Notes under the pieces: model-generated
What the model saw: the letters and a program-made list of their open reading frames with translations, nothing else
The model's database searches: none
Told to the model about the DNA's origin: nothing
Shown: piece after piece, positions 16,443-26,209 of the stretch
How positions within the stretch are numbered: position 1 is the first letter of the stretch
How the letters are laid out: every line of letters starts with the position of its first letter
Program-made: the position numbers and the translations under genes
Source: Botryobacter ruber
GTDB lineage: Bacteria > Bacteroidota > Bacteroidia > Cytophagales > Hymenobacteraceae
NCBI RefSeq assembly: GCF_003347595.2
Contig: NZ_QCZK02000015.1
Location: forward strand, 186,001-250,000
Reading direction: 5' to 3'
Length of the DNA: 64,000 nucleotides

Positions 16443-18581
16443 TTACTGTTGTGTAACAAGTTCTTTTCCGTTTACTTTCGGAGCCGGCTGCTCTTCCTGC
16501 CCCTGTATAGCCGTAATAACGACGGTGTTGAAGATATCATCTACGGTACAGCCGCGGCTCAGGTCGTTCACCGGCTTGTTGAGCCCCTGCAGCATCGGAC
16601 CGATCGCCAGGGCGCCTGTTTCGCGCTGCACGGCTTTGTAAGTATTGTTACCGGTGTTCAGGTCAGGGAAGATGAGTACGCTGGCACGGCCTGCTACCTC
16701 GGAGTTTGGCAGCTTCTGCTTGCCTACCACCGGATCTACGGCCGCATCGTACTGGATCGGCCCTTCCACTTTCAGGTCAGGGCGTTTCTGCTTCACGATT
16801 TCGGTAGCCTTACGCACTTTATCCACATCTACCCCCTCACCCGATGTACCGGAAGAATAAGACAACATGGCCACACGCGGCTCTATGCCAAAGCGCTGGC
16901 TGCTGTCGGCGGACGAAATAGCGATCTCGGCGAGTTGTTCCGCGGTTGGGTTCGGGTTAACGGCGCAGTCGCCGAACACAGAAACGCGGTCCGGCAGACA
17001 CATAAAGAACACCGACGACACCACCGACACCCCTGGCTTTGTTTTCACAAACTGCAGCGCAGGCCGGATGGTATGCAGCGTGGTATGCACTGCACCACTC
17101 ACCATACCGTCTGCATGGCCTTTATACACCATCATGGTACCGAAGTACGACACATCCGACATCATATCCGAGGCCATCTGGTACTGCAGTCCTTTGCTCT
17201 TGCGCAGCTCCAGCAGCGTGTACACGTAATCTTCGAAATGCTCCGACTTCAGCGGGTCGATGATCTGAATGCGATCGAGGTCCAGGTTCAGGCTCAGGCG
17301 TTTTACAGCGGCAGCAATTTCCTGTGCATCGCCCAGGATGGTGAGGTCCACGATGTCCTGGTTGATGAGGCGCGAAGCAGCTTTGAGTACGCGGTCGTCG
17401 TTTCCTTCCGGTAACACAATGTGTTTTTTCTGGCTCTTTGCCGATTTTACCAGCTTGTACTGGAACATGTGCGGCGTCATGCCTTCCGGGGTATAGGTAA
17501 TGATCTTCTCATCCAGGGCCTGCACATTCACATACTTTTTGAAGGTATTAATGGCAAGCTGAATTTTCTTGGCATTATCCGGCGTGATGCGCGATTTGAT
17601 GTTACCGATAAGCGTGGCGGTATGGAAAGAGCCTGTTTTAACAGAGATAATCGGCACCACCATCTGCAGACCCTCGATCAGTCGCACGATAGGCTCGTCC
17701 GGCTCAAACTTACCGGTAAGCACAATACCGGCCACTTTCGGATAGTTCACCGACATGTTCGCCTGGAGCGCACTCAGGATGATATCGCCACGGTCGCCGG
17801 GGGTAACGATGAGTACGTTTTCCTTGATATGGTTCAGGAAGTTGGGCACCTGCATGGCTCCCATAATGAAGTGGTCAGCCTGGTTGGAGAGCTGCTGTTC
17901 ACCAAACATCAGTTTACCGCCCAACACCTCGTGCACTTCCTTCATGGTCGGGCTCTTGAGGTCCTTATCTTCCGGAATTACCGCCAGGATAATGTCCGGA
18001 CTCAGGTAGTTCTGCAGGAGCTGCTGTACCTCATACGCGTTTTCGTTCCTCACTTTGTTGGCTACCACAGCCAGCACCTGCACCTCGCGGGCTCGGAAGT
18101 TACGCTTGATGGTTTTTACCGCACTCAGTATCTGCTCGTTCGTCTTTCCTTCGCCCGATACCACGATAATGACCGGCGCCCCCAGGTTTTTGGCGATCGT
18201 TACGTTAGCGTCAAACTCAAAGGCGGTACCTTCTCCGAGGAAGTCGCTGCCTTCAATTACCGTAAAGTCGTAGTTTTCTTCCAGCTTTTTAAACTTGCTG
18301 ATAATGGTATCGATGATGTCGCCCTGGCTGCCTGCTTCTATGAGCTGCATGGCCTGCTGCTGCGTAAAAGCGTAGCTATCTTCGTAGCTTACCGGCAGGC
18401 CAAAGTGACTGATGATGGTTTCGATGTGCGAATCCTTTTCCTGTTTCGGATCATAGTTTATGATGGGCTTAAAATACCCGATTTTCTGAGCTTTTCCCAA
18501 CAAAACATGCACAAGGCCCAGGGCCACAATCGACTTACCACTATAAGGTTCAGCGGTGGCAATAAATATAGTTTTGGTCAT
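16443..18581 (-). CDS. pta: Phosphate acetyltransferase, long form with DRTGG domain
   Basis: Pta converts acetyl-CoA and phosphate to acetyl phosphate and CoA. The 712-residue protein is the long form. Residues 1-210 are a P-loop NTPase-like domain beginning TIFIATAEPYSGKSIVALG. A DRTGG domain follows (about 215-330, IVLTGKFEPDEPIVRLIEG). The catalytic PTA domain occupies 390-700 and starts near KKHIVLPEGNDDRVLKAA. The N-terminal domains are regulatory in studied homologues. The start at 18581 leaves a short leader behind a strong candidate anaerobic promoter (18600-18643). It is first in the pta-ackA operon and belongs functionally with pflB and pflA upstream. Confidence 0.96.
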   Translation of the reverse strand: MTKTIFIATAEPYSGKSIVALGLVHVLLGKAQKIGYFKPIINYDPKQEKDSHIETIISHFGLPVSYEDSYAFTQQQAMQLIEAGSQGDIIDTIISKFKKLEENYDFTVIEGSDFLGEGTAFEFDANVTIAKNLGAPVIIVVSGEGKTNEQILSAVKTIKRNFRAREVQVLAVVANKVRNENAYEVQQLLQNYLSPDIILAVIPEDKDLKSPTMKEVHEVLGGKLMFGEQQLSNQADHFIMGAMQVPNFLNHIKENVLIVTPGDRGDIILSALQANMSVNYPKVAGIVLTGKFEPDEPIVRLIEGLQMVVPIISVKTGSFHTATLIGNIKSRITPDNAKKIQLAINTFKKYVNVQALDEKIITYTPEGMTPHMFQYKLVKSAKSQKKHIVLPEGNDDRVLKAASRLINQDIVDLTILGDAQEIAAAVKRLSLNLDLDRIQIIDPLKSEHFEDYVYTLLELRKSKGLQYQMASDMMSDVSYFGTMMVYKGHADGMVSGAVHTTLHTIRPALQFVKTKPGVSVVSSVFFMCLPDRVSVFGDCAVNPNPTAEQLAEIAISSADSSQRFGIEPRVAMLSYSSGTSGEGVDVDKVRKATEIVKQKRPDLKVEGPIQYDAAVDPVVGKQKLPNSEVAGRASVLIFPDLNTGNNTYKAVQRETGALAIGPMLQGLNKPVNDLSRGCTVDDIFNTVVITAIQGQEEQPAPKVNGKELVTQQ

Positions 18582-18599
18582 ACGAATTGGACTTTACGG

Positions 18600-18643
18600 C
18601 AAAGATAAAACTAACAATTTTCCCGAAACATGATCTACATCAT
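18600..18643 (-). promoter_or_regulatory. FNR/CRP-type box and -7 box upstream of pta
   Basis: The perfect palindrome ATGATCTACATCAT (18630-18643) has the spacing of an FNR-type site. TATCTTTG on the minus strand (18600-18607) fits the Bacteroidota -7 consensus TAnnTTTG. The centres are 33 bases apart, putting the palindrome near -41, the classical position for an activator touching RNA polymerase. The same spacing occurs at 26210-26253. Confidence 0.65.
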
Positions 18644-19390
18644 ATCCGGAAAGGTTATTCCTATTATAACCCGTATCGGTTAAGGCAGGTTACAGATTTT
18701 TGTTTCAATTCCGCTGGCTTCCGCCGTACTACCAGCCTGGTAGGCCTTCCGGGAAAAAAGATGCGCAATCGATTGTATTTGTTAAATTAAAACTATTCCA
18801 CAACAGAAGCAAAAATTAAGCTATTTTTCTGATTTACAATTTCATCCGGAGCTGAAGGTGGAGCCCCTTACCAAGAGGGCTCTGCCCCGCATCTGCTGTC
18901 CGGTGCCTCTCTCACACCCGGCAGCTTCGTTAGCTCAAGAGTTAGTTGCATGTCGGTAACAGGCGGCTAATTTCAGTTAGGTTTACGCTAAAAAAACCTG
19001 CTGCAGCTGCCACCATTGCCTCTGCTGCTCCAACTTAAGTTAAACTGCTTCAAATTTTATCGCTGATTCGGATTTGCAAATCCTAATCAGCAATAGCCTG
19101 TCCTGCACCGGTGGTGGTGCCCGGACCTGGAATAGTTTTTCCTTTTAAACACGAGTTCGGAAACCCGCACCACAATACAAAGCGCAACCGCCCGGTCCTC
19201 TACCCATTGCCAGGCAATTTCACTCTGACTTTAACCACCGCTCATGGTGCGGGAATCCTCCCCCGTGTCTACTGCTTTTCAGGCCTACCGATTCCGGTTA
19301 GAACGGCTGCCGGATATTGTTTTCGTCACACCCCAAAGGGCCTGTCACATCAGTCTCCTGCCACCTCAGATAGCCTGTTATCCTAAATCA
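18644..19390. other. Gene-free region between pta and the inverted-repeat element
   Basis: About 750 bases without a convincing gene. It contains a weak hairpin near 18860-18885, one copy of the 32-bp repeat, and a 91-codon frame (19111-19386) whose composition looks non-coding. It may be decayed sequence. Confidence 0.55.
18997..19031 (-). repeat. Intergenic 32-bp repeat, copy 7
   Basis: Reverse copy with CTGCAGCTGCCACCATTGCC; the T in CCATTG, also seen in copies 11 and 20, marks a sub-type. Confidence 0.7.
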
Positions 19391-19573
19391 CTGATGTAAC
19401 GCAAAAAATTACTAAACCAGGAGAAGTCCCCCTTTGAAGGGGGTAAGGGGGGTGTTGCACGTGCTGTGAACAAATTCAGGTTCTACAGCCAGTACAACAT
19501 TAGTTTGTCCTCAGATGTTAATCATCCCCCTGCCCCCTTCAAAGGGGGACAAAAAATCCCTGTGTAACATCAG
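19391..19573. mobile_element. MITE-like inverted-repeat element abutting pflA
   Basis: It is bounded by CTGATGTAACGC on the left and the complement of CTGATGTTACAC on the right. Inside, GTCCCCCTTTGAAGGGGG on the left is matched by the inverted copy CCCCCTTCAAAGGGGGAC on the right. No transposase is present. The right end stops exactly at the pflA stop codon. Confidence 0.65.
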
Positions 19574-20371
19574 TTAATTCACTTTTATTTCTTTAAAATA
19601 TTGACTGAAGATCGAAACTGTTCTTTCAATGATTTCCTTTGATGGCGGCTCTACCCCTTTCAGTCCGTACTCCATGCCCAGTGCCTCCCACTTGTGCACC
19701 CCCAGCATATGGTAAGGCTGAATCTCGATTTTCTGGATGGTGGTAAAGTCTTTAAACCGTTGCCCCAGCTCGTGCAGGTACTCTGCCTGGTCCGACCAGC
19801 CCGGCACCAGCACATAGCGCAACCACATCGGCTTTCCTGTAGATTCGCGGTAGTCGGCTACTTTCAGCACACTCAGGTTCGATTTGCCGGTAAGTTTTTT
19901 GTGCCACTCGTTGTTGATGTGTTTCACGTCTAACAGCAGCACATCCGTTTCTTCGAGCAATTCCTTGGCATGCTGGTCAATCAGTCTTCCGTTTGAATCC
20001 AGGGCTGTGTTTATTCCCTCTTCGTGCAGACGTCTGAACAGCTTTTTAATTACCTTACGCTGCAGCAGCGGCTCGCCACCGGATACGGTTACGCCACCCT
20101 TTTTCCCGAAGTAAGGTTTCTGGTTGATGGCCCGTTTCACGAGTTCCTCGATATCCAGCCAGGAACCGCCCTTCAGCGCGATGGTGTCGGGGTTGGCACA
20201 GTAGAGGCATTTGAACTGGCAGCCCTGCACAAACACCACCATGCGAATACCCGGCCCGTCGTGCGTGCCAAAGGTTTCGATAGAATGAATATTAAGCAGG
20301 TCTGTTCCTACCACCTCTTCGGTAAATTGTGGAATTACATCCAGCTGAATCAACTCCTCTTGCGTTTTCAT
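19574..20371 (-). CDS. pflA: Pyruvate formate-lyase activating enzyme (radical SAM)
   Basis: This radical SAM enzyme abstracts a hydrogen from the glycine of pyruvate formate-lyase to make the active glycyl radical, in the cytoplasm and only without oxygen. In the 265-residue protein the cluster motif is GCQFKCLYCANPD (CxxxCxxC), preceded by HSIETFGTHDGPGIRMVVF, a family hallmark. GGVTVSGGEPLLQ is the SAM-binding GGE motif, and DVLLLDVKH lies in the barrel. The N-terminal 25 residues are a slight extension. It follows pflB after 610 bases holding a large inverted repeat, so it may have its own promoter, though I found no FNR-type box in front of it. Confidence 0.95.
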   Translation of the reverse strand: MKTQEELIQLDVIPQFTEEVVGTDLLNIHSIETFGTHDGPGIRMVVFVQGCQFKCLYCANPDTIALKGGSWLDIEELVKRAINQKPYFGKKGGVTVSGGEPLLQRKVIKKLFRRLHEEGINTALDSNGRLIDQHAKELLEETDVLLLDVKHINNEWHKKLTGKSNLSVLKVADYRESTGKPMWLRYVLVPGWSDQAEYLHELGQRFKDFTTIQKIEIQPYHMLGVHKWEALGMEYGLKGVEPPSKEIIERTVSIFSQYFKEIKVN

Positions 20372-20627
20372 TTCGGTAAACTATTAACTGACGTTGTGTT
20401 TATGATGCATGTGGCAAAATTTCGCTAATGCAAACGAAAGCGGAACCTTCTATTCTTAGCAGCGGGATAGGATATTGCCACTTTATTCCTGCCCTTTAAC
20501 TACATCAAAATTGGACATTTTTAGCTGTTACAACAATGCTTGTTGTCAGTCGAAAAGGTAACCTATATCAGCTAACAGCTATTAGCTGCCAACTGCAGCA
20601 TTTGGCGATATTTGCTAAAAGCCTCCC

Positions 20628-20843
20628 TTCCCCATTACCTGTCCCCTGTCAGGGTAGGGCTGTTTCATTCTAGCGGACTCTCCCCTTGAGGGGAGCGAGA
20701 GGGGTGTTTACACCTGCGAAAAAACTCCGTGACCTTAACTTCAGACTTATTACTTCCGAAATTAACACCCCTATAATCCCCTCAAGGGGATAGTCTCGAA
20801 GAATGAAACGGCCCTACCCTGACAGGGGACAGGTAATGGGGAA
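20628..20843. mobile_element. 216-bp near-perfect inverted-repeat element
   Basis: The left arm 20628-20710 and right arm 20763-20843 are inverted copies of about 82 bases with few mismatches, both starting CTTCCCCATTACCTGTCCCC on their outer ends. A short spacer (about 52 bases) separates them, and each arm contains the small palindrome CCCCTTGAGGGG. It carries no coding capacity. The right end touches repeat copy 8. Confidence 0.75.
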
Positions 20844-20869
20844 GCAGCGACTGTGGTGGCAGGTGCAGT
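20843..20869 (+). repeat. Intergenic 32-bp repeat, copy 8
   Basis: Forward copy ACTGTGGTGGCAGGTGCAGT, flush against the right end of the 216-bp inverted-repeat element. Confidence 0.75.
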
Positions 20870-20922
20870 AAAACAAAACTACGCTTGCTTTGCTTGCTCT
20901 GAACCTGATAGCCCTAAAATGG

Positions 20923-20942
20923 AAAAAGAGGGCAGAGCCCTC
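20923..20942 (-). terminator. Terminator of pflB
   Basis: GAGGGC-AGA-GCCCTC is followed on the minus strand by TTTTT. It lies 40 bases beyond the pflB stop codon. Confidence 0.7.
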
Positions 20943-20982
20943 CTCCTCCGGAGCAAATAATACGTCAGCTATAATTTCATTT

Positions 20983-23220
20983 TTACATTCTTTCGTGGAA
21001 GGTTCTCGCGATTACCTCCAGCTGGTGATCTTTCGACAACCGGACAAAGTTCACCGCGTAGCCGGATACCCTGATGGTTAATTGCGGGTAATTATCCGGG
21101 TTGTTGTAAGCATCCACGAGGGTTTCACGGTTCAGCACGTTCACGTTCAGGTGATGCGCTTTGGTAAAGTAACCATCCATCAGCGTTACCAGGTTTTCTA
21201 CCTGTTCTTCGCGGGTGCTTGCCAGCGACTTCGGCACAATCGAGAAGGTGTTCGAGATACCATCCTGTGCATACCGGTAATCGAGTTTGGCAACCGAGTT
21301 CAGCGAGGCAATGGCACCGTGGGTATCACGGCCGTGCATCGGGTTCGCACCCGGAGCAAATGATTCGCCGGCTTTACGTCCGTCTGGCGTAGCACCTGTT
21401 TTTTTGCCGTACATTACGTTCGAGGTAATGGTGAGCAGCGACATGGTCGGCACTGCATTTTTGTAGCACTTGTGGCTTTTCAGCTCGTTGAAGAAGTACT
21501 CGCTCACTTCCTGTGCAATGGCATCTACCAGGTCGTTGTCGTTGCCGTAGAGCGGGTACTCACCGTCGGTTTTGAAATCAACAGTCAGGCCGTCTTCGTT
21601 GCGGATGGCTTTTACTTTGGCATATTTAATCGCAGACAGCGAGTCGGCGATGATGGAGATACCGGCCGCACCATACGCCATATCGATGCCCGGGTCAGTA
21701 TCCAGGAAAGCGAACTGTGCTTTCTCGTAGTAATACTTGTCGTGCATGTAGTGGATGATGTTCATGGTTTTGGCATACACCCGCGCCACTTCTTTCATGG
21801 CCAGCTTGAAGTTGGCCATCACCTGGTTGTAATCCAGGTACTCGCCTTCAAGCGGTTTAATGCCTTTCAGCACCTGGGCACCGGATTTTTCTTCGCGGCC
21901 ACCGTTCAGCGCCAGCAACAGGGTTTTTGGCAGATTGGTACGGGCACCGAAGAACTGGATGCGTTTGCCTATTTCCTGGTACGACACGCAGCAGGCAATG
22001 CCGTAGTCGTCGGAGCCACGCACTTTGCGCATCAGGTCGTCGTTTTCGTACTGGATAGACGAGGTATCGATAGAAACCTGAGCACAGAAGTTTTTGAAGC
22101 CTTCGGGCAGGTTCACAGACCACAGCACAGTCAGGTTTGGTTCAGGTGACGGGCCGAGGTTGTAGAGGGTTTGCAGGAAGCGGAAGGAAGTTTTGGTTAC
22201 TTTGGTTCTGCCGTCTTCAAACTGACCGCCGATCGCTTCGGTTACCCAGGTTGGGTCGCCGCCAAAAATCTCGTCGTATGCACCCGGACGTAAGTGGCGC
22301 ACCACACGCAGCTTCATTACAAACTGATCGATGAGTTCCTGTGCTTCAGACTCGGTAAGAAGTCCAGCTTTCAGGTCTTTTTCGATATAGACATCCAGGA
22401 AAGAAGACACGTTACCAAGCGACATAGCCGCACCATCCTGCTCTTTTACGGCAGCCAGGTAGGCCATATACACCCACTGCACCGCTTCCTGCGCATTTTC
22501 GGCAGGACGGCTCAGGTCCAGGCCATACAGCTCACCCAGCACTTTAATGTCTTTCAGGGCTACGATCTGGCTGGTAACTTCCTCGCGCAAGCGGATTTTG
22601 TGCTCATCCATCTCGCCGTCAATCGCCAGTTTATCAGCTTCTTTTGCTTTGATCAGCCTGTCGATACCATACAGAGCCAGGCGGCGGTAGTCGCCGATAA
22701 TGCGGCCACGGGCATAGTTATCGGGCAAACCGGTCAGGATGCCTTTGGAGCGGAATTCCTTGATTTCAGGATCGTAGGCGGAGAAAACAGCGCTGTTATG
22801 ATCTTTGGCGTATTTAAAAATTTCTTTTACCTGCTCAGCAACCTGCAGTCCGCGCTCTTCCACGGCGCCTTCCACTACCCGGATGCCACCGAAAGGCTTC
22901 ATGGCGCGTTTCAGCAGTTCATCTGTCTGCAGGCCAACAATTACCTCCAGCTCTTCGGCGATGTAGCCGGGGCCGTGGCTGGTAACACTGGAAATGGTTT
23001 CGGTATCAATTGCTCTGCAGCCGCCTCTCTCCCGCTCTTCCTTCATTGCCAGCAGGCATATCTGCCACAGCTCCTTGGTTCGTTCCGTAGCTTCGGCCAG
23101 GAAGGCTGCATCGCCATAGTAGGGAGTTACATTTTTTCTGACAAAATCCTTTACATCTATACGATCGTTCCAGTTACCTTTCACGAAAGAAACGCGGTAT
23201 TGTTCTGTTAAAGCGTTCAT
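20983..23220 (-). CDS. pflB: Formate acetyltransferase (pyruvate formate-lyase)
   Basis: PflB splits pyruvate with CoA into acetyl-CoA and formate by a glycyl-radical mechanism and is destroyed by oxygen once activated. The 745-residue length is typical. The catalytic cysteine pair is C410-C411 in [12 protein letters not shown]. The radical glycine is G720 in [12 protein letters not shown], with the usual 25-residue tail after it. The N-terminus keeps [11 protein letters not shown], and [20 protein letters not shown] is the conserved pyruvate-side segment. All features point to true PFL rather than a diol or glycerol dehydratase. The porin-like gene and OFA transporter lie upstream on the same strand with gaps of 93 and 64 bases, so the three are probably one transcript. 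Confidence 0.97.
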   Translation of the reverse strand: MNALTEQYRVSFVKGNWNDRIDVKDFVRKNVTPYYGDAAFLAEATERTKELWQICLLAMKEERERGGCRAIDTETISSVTSHGPGYIAEELEVIVGLQTDELLKRAMKPFGGIRVVEGAVEERGLQVAEQVKEIFKYAKDHNSAVFSAYDPEIKEFRSKGILTGLPDNYARGRIIGDYRRLALYGIDRLIKAKEADKLAIDGEMDEHKIRLREEVTSQIVALKDIKVLGELYGLDLSRPAENAQEAVQWVYMAYLAAVKEQDGAAMSLGNVSSFLDVYIEKDLKAGLLTESEAQELIDQFVMKLRVVRHLRPGAYDEIFGGDPTWVTEAIGGQFEDGRTKVTKTSFRFLQTLYNLGPSPEPNLTVLWSVNLPEGFKNFCAQVSIDTSSIQYENDDLMRKVRGSDDYGIACCVSYQEIGKRIQFFGARTNLPKTLLLALNGGREEKSGAQVLKGIKPLEGEYLDYNQVMANFKLAMKEVARVYAKTMNIIHYMHDKYYYEKAQFAFLDTDPGIDMAYGAAGISIIADSLSAIKYAKVKAIRNEDGLTVDFKTDGEYPLYGNDNDLVDAIAQEVSEYFFNELKSHKCYKNAVPTMSLLTITSNVMYGKKTGATPDGRKAGESFAPGANPMHGRDTHGAIASLNSVAKLDYRYAQDGISNTFSIVPKSLASTREEQVENLVTLMDGYFTKAHHLNVNVLNRETLVDAYNNPDNYPQLTIRVSGYAVNFVRLSKDHQLEVIARTFHERM

Positions 23221-23313
23221 AACTATGTGATTTAATTGTGATTTGGTGTTTGACGTATTCGTTGTGTTTTCTCCTGCGGTAGTAACCGGCAGTACATTTT
23301 GGTTTTATTGATT

Positions 23314-24699
23314 CTACAAGTACACCTGGAACTGCACGATCCATTCTCCGGCTCTGTCGAATACATGATTATTCTGATACAAAGGCCGGCTGGAGTGCTG
23401 CACGGTTATTTTTGCGTGGTGCGCGTCCAGGAAAAAATTTGCACCTAAGTCATAATAGTGTCCCACTTCATCGAGTGCTTCCAGGTCTTTGAGGGCGTAA
23501 GCGGCTATTGGCTGTACCCTCACTTTATTGCAGACTGTTTTTGGAAGCAGTAACCCCGACTGGGTGTACCAAATTTTGCCAGTCCCGAGCATGAACCTGG
23601 AATTCCCGGCTCCTTCCTGTGCCCGTTCGCCTGTGAAAGAGGGATCGGGAGAACCGGTGTTCATAATGCCCACCGTGCGCAGGTAATCAGGACCGTAGTC
23701 GTAATTGTACAGCACGCTGTAGGTGGTTAGGGCCATGCCTTTCTCTTTTGGCCCTACCGGCAAATCGGCAAATACATCCACCGCCAGGGTATTTATATCG
23801 TGCTTCTCTACCACCCCATCAGCGGTCATGCTTTTGGTGCCATCCTGGTTGCTGTAAAAACCAGCGCCTATGTTCAGCACTTTTTTACTTCCCAGGTAAG
23901 TTCCCACCCGGAAGGGCAGTGCATTGGCCTCCTGGTCCAGCAGCTGAAGGTCGGCATAGCCGCCATAAGCTGCTTTCGGGTTGCCGTTATTATCCACAGC
24001 AGGTCCGCCGGCTACGGGCTGGCTGTTGGTAGCGAAGGGCTTGTTTACATGCGCCTGGTAGTGCACCCTGCCCAGCGCGCCTTTGGCATACACCCCAAAC
24101 TGCCTGATAAACTGGTCCGATGCTTCGAGAGTAGGCCAGTTAAAAGCCGGTGCATCCACCATCAGGTAATTGAGCGTACTCGACGAGGTCATGCGGGAAG
24201 TGCCCAACCAGTAGTGCAAGCCTGCCCCGGCGTACAGCGTGTATTTATTCGCTTCGCCGGTGAGCGGGTTCTTAGCAGGTACAACAGCGTATTCGTTCCA
24301 GACATCGTGGAAGAACAGCTGCGGCTTTTTACCTGCACCAAAACCGCCTGTGCCACCCGATCCGCTTGCGCCACCGTTGATAAAGGTCTGGTTATTGATG
24401 CCCACATGAGCGAAAACCAGGTACCGTGGCGAAAACTGTGCATAGGCAATGGTGCGCACGCGGCGTGCTCCAATATCAATAGAACGATCGACTGGCTCAC
24501 CCCCAATCTGGGTACCCGGGTTGTTTTCTGTGCTTTTGGCCCAGATCTGGCTCCACATAATTACCCGCACATATTTGCTTCCGTCTTCGTTCAGGTTGAA
24601 TTTCAATCCTGAACCGTAATCTGCCGAGCCCTGGGCAAGCGCCATTGTAGCGGTAAACATGCTAACCAGCACACAAGCCCATACTTTGGTGAATTTCAT
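23314..24699 (-). CDS. Porin-like outer-membrane beta-barrel protein
   Basis: The 461-residue protein starts with a Sec signal peptide (WACVLVSMFTATMALAQ, cleavage after AQ). The mature chain has many alternating aromatic/polar strands, no long hydrophobic helix, and ends in EWIVQFQVYL, whose aromatic-rich last strand fits a barrel. SPRYLVFAHVGINNQTF and DAHHAKITVQHSS resemble the porins found in Bacteroidota, but I cannot name the substrate. Because it sits between the OFA transporter and pflB, passage of formate, oxalate or another small carboxylate through the outer membrane is a reasonable inference. Confidence 0.7.
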   Translation of the reverse strand: MKFTKVWACVLVSMFTATMALAQGSADYGSGLKFNLNEDGSKYVRVIMWSQIWAKSTENNPGTQIGGEPVDRSIDIGARRVRTIAYAQFSPRYLVFAHVGINNQTFINGGASGSGGTGGFGAGKKPQLFFHDVWNEYAVVPAKNPLTGEANKYTLYAGAGLHYWLGTSRMTSSSTLNYLMVDAPAFNWPTLEASDQFIRQFGVYAKGALGRVHYQAHVNKPFATNSQPVAGGPAVDNNGNPKAAYGGYADLQLLDQEANALPFRVGTYLGSKKVLNIGAGFYSNQDGTKSMTADGVVEKHDINTLAVDVFADLPVGPKEKGMALTTYSVLYNYDYGPDYLRTVGIMNTGSPDPSFTGERAQEGAGNSRFMLGTGKIWYTQSGLLLPKTVCNKVRVQPIAAYALKDLEALDEVGHYYDLGANFFLDAHHAKITVQHSSRPLYQNNHVFDRAGEWIVQFQVYL

Positions 24700-24763
24700 A
24701 ACGCTAGTTTTGTAATCTTAATTTATGCTCTGGCCTTTTGCAGCGTTGCTGCCCTGCCGCCTG

Positions 24764-26047
24764 TTAGCTTACCAACTCTGCTTCGCCTTTGTAAGTGAGC
24801 ACTTCCTGCTCTTTCTGTGCTCTCAGTTTTTTAATCTCGTTGCGGATCAGGAAAGAAACCGTAAGCGCTATTACCAGCAGGCCGGCGAAGAAGTAGAGCG
24901 TAAAGTTGTAGTTGCTGGATACGGTGCGGGTCCAGGCGGCGAAGACCGGTCCTGCCACCCCGGCAGCGGCCCAGGCTGTTAAGATGTACCCGTGAATCGC
25001 ACCCAGCTGCTTCGTTCCGAACATATCGCCGATGTAAGCCGGGATGGTAGCAAAACCACCGCCATAGCACGAGATGATCAGGAAGACTACTGCCTGGAAC
25101 AGGTAGGCATTGGTGATGCCCGGCAACAGGAAGTAAGCGATGATCTGGATGCTGAAGAAGATAGTGAACATGTTCGGACGGCCGATGAAGTCGGAGAACG
25201 AAGCCCAGCCGATGCGGCCACCACCATTAAAGAGCCCCATGATGCCTACCATTGTTGCCGCTGCGATGGCTGATAAGCCTGTATATTCCTGTGCCATGGG
25301 CGAAGCAACCGAGATGATGGCAATACCACAGGTAATGTTAATGAACAGCATTACCCACAGGTACCAGAAGCGTTTTGTTTTTACAGCTTCGTTTGCCGTT
25401 AAATTGGAAAGGTCTTCCACTACTTTCTTTTTACCTGATTCTACATTTGCCTCGTAACCGGCAGGCGCCCATCCTTTAGGCGGTGCAGACAGGTAGCGGG
25501 ACGAGCCAAAAATGATCAGGAAAAAGGTGGTACCCATGATAAAGAAGGTGTTGGCAATTCCGACCACCGAAAGCAGGTACACGATAAGCGGACTGCTGAT
25601 AAGTGCTGCAAACCCGAAGCCCATGATGGCCAGCCCGGTTGCCAGGCCGCGCCTGTCAGGAAACCATTTTACCAGCGACGATACCGGGGTGATATAACCA
25701 ACGCCCAGGCCTATACCGCCAAACACACCATAAAACAGGTACAACAGGTAAAGCGACTCCAGCTTAATGGCCAACCCGGAACCGGCAATACCAATTCCGA
25801 AAAAGATAGCAGACAGCAAGCCTGATTTTTTAGGACCGTGCTTCTCGAGGTAGTGCCCCAGGAAAGCGGCAGAAAGACCCAGGAAAAAGATGGCGATGCT
25901 AAAGGTAAACTGTGTTTCTTTCAAGCCCCATCCGAACTTCTCGATCAATGGTTTGGTGTATACACTCCACGCGTAAACCGAGCCTATGGTTATGTGGATT
26001 CCGACAGCAGAAGCGGCAATTAGCCACCTGTTCTTAACTTTTGTCAT
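24764..26047 (-). CDS. OFA-family MFS transporter (oxalate/formate antiporter type)
   Basis: The 427-residue, 12-helix major facilitator protein starts VKNRWLIAASAVGIHITIGS, and the SVYAWSVYTKPL segment that follows is a hallmark of the oxalate/formate antiporter (OFA) family. The MFS loop GHYLEKHGPKKSG lies between helices 2 and 3, and KWFPDRRGLATGLAIMGFG in helix 5 is also typical. OFA members exchange oxalate for formate or move other small carboxylates such as lactate. Next to pyruvate formate-lyase, formate export is the simplest role. It is the first gene of the probable transporter-porin-pflB transcript and has an FNR-type site 193 bases upstream. Confidence 0.88.
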   Translation of the reverse strand: MTKVKNRWLIAASAVGIHITIGSVYAWSVYTKPLIEKFGWGLKETQFTFSIAIFFLGLSAAFLGHYLEKHGPKKSGLLSAIFFGIGIAGSGLAIKLESLYLLYLFYGVFGGIGLGVGYITPVSSLVKWFPDRRGLATGLAIMGFGFAALISSPLIVYLLSVVGIANTFFIMGTTFFLIIFGSSRYLSAPPKGWAPAGYEANVESGKKKVVEDLSNLTANEAVKTKRFWYLWVMLFINITCGIAIISVASPMAQEYTGLSAIAAATMVGIMGLFNGGGRIGWASFSDFIGRPNMFTIFFSIQIIAYFLLPGITNAYLFQAVVFLIISCYGGGFATIPAYIGDMFGTKQLGAIHGYILTAWAAAGVAGPVFAAWTRTVSSNYNFTLYFFAGLLVIALTVSFLIRNEIKKLRAQKEQEVLTYKGEAELVS

Positions 26048-26209
26048 AACGTATTATATTTATGGTTTCTTAATGCGGCTATTCCTAATAAAAGCACCGT
26101 TACTTGCCTAAAAACTGCTGACGCTCCTTCGCCATTTTCTGCTTTTTGCTGCCGGACCGGAAGTACTTAAGCTTCCCGGTATCGCTGTTTTTACTCTCAG
26201 GTAACACTA

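Larger units (their letters stand above)
20372..20982. other. Long gap between pflB and pflA, filled by repeats
   Basis: It holds the pflB terminator, one 32-bp repeat copy and a 216-bp inverted-repeat element. Bases 20372-20627, in front of pflA, should carry its promoter, but no box stands out; TGATGCATG near 20403 is only half a palindrome. Confidence 0.6.

Noticed and set aside
17421..18608. 395-codon plus-strand open frame
   Set aside because: Antisense shadow of pta; the pta protein is conserved throughout.
19111..19386. 91-codon frame in the gap between pta and pflA
   Set aside because: No recognisable motif and protein composition unlike neighbours; treated as non-coding.
22294..23211. 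305-codon plus-strand open frame
   Set aside because: Antisense shadow of pflB.
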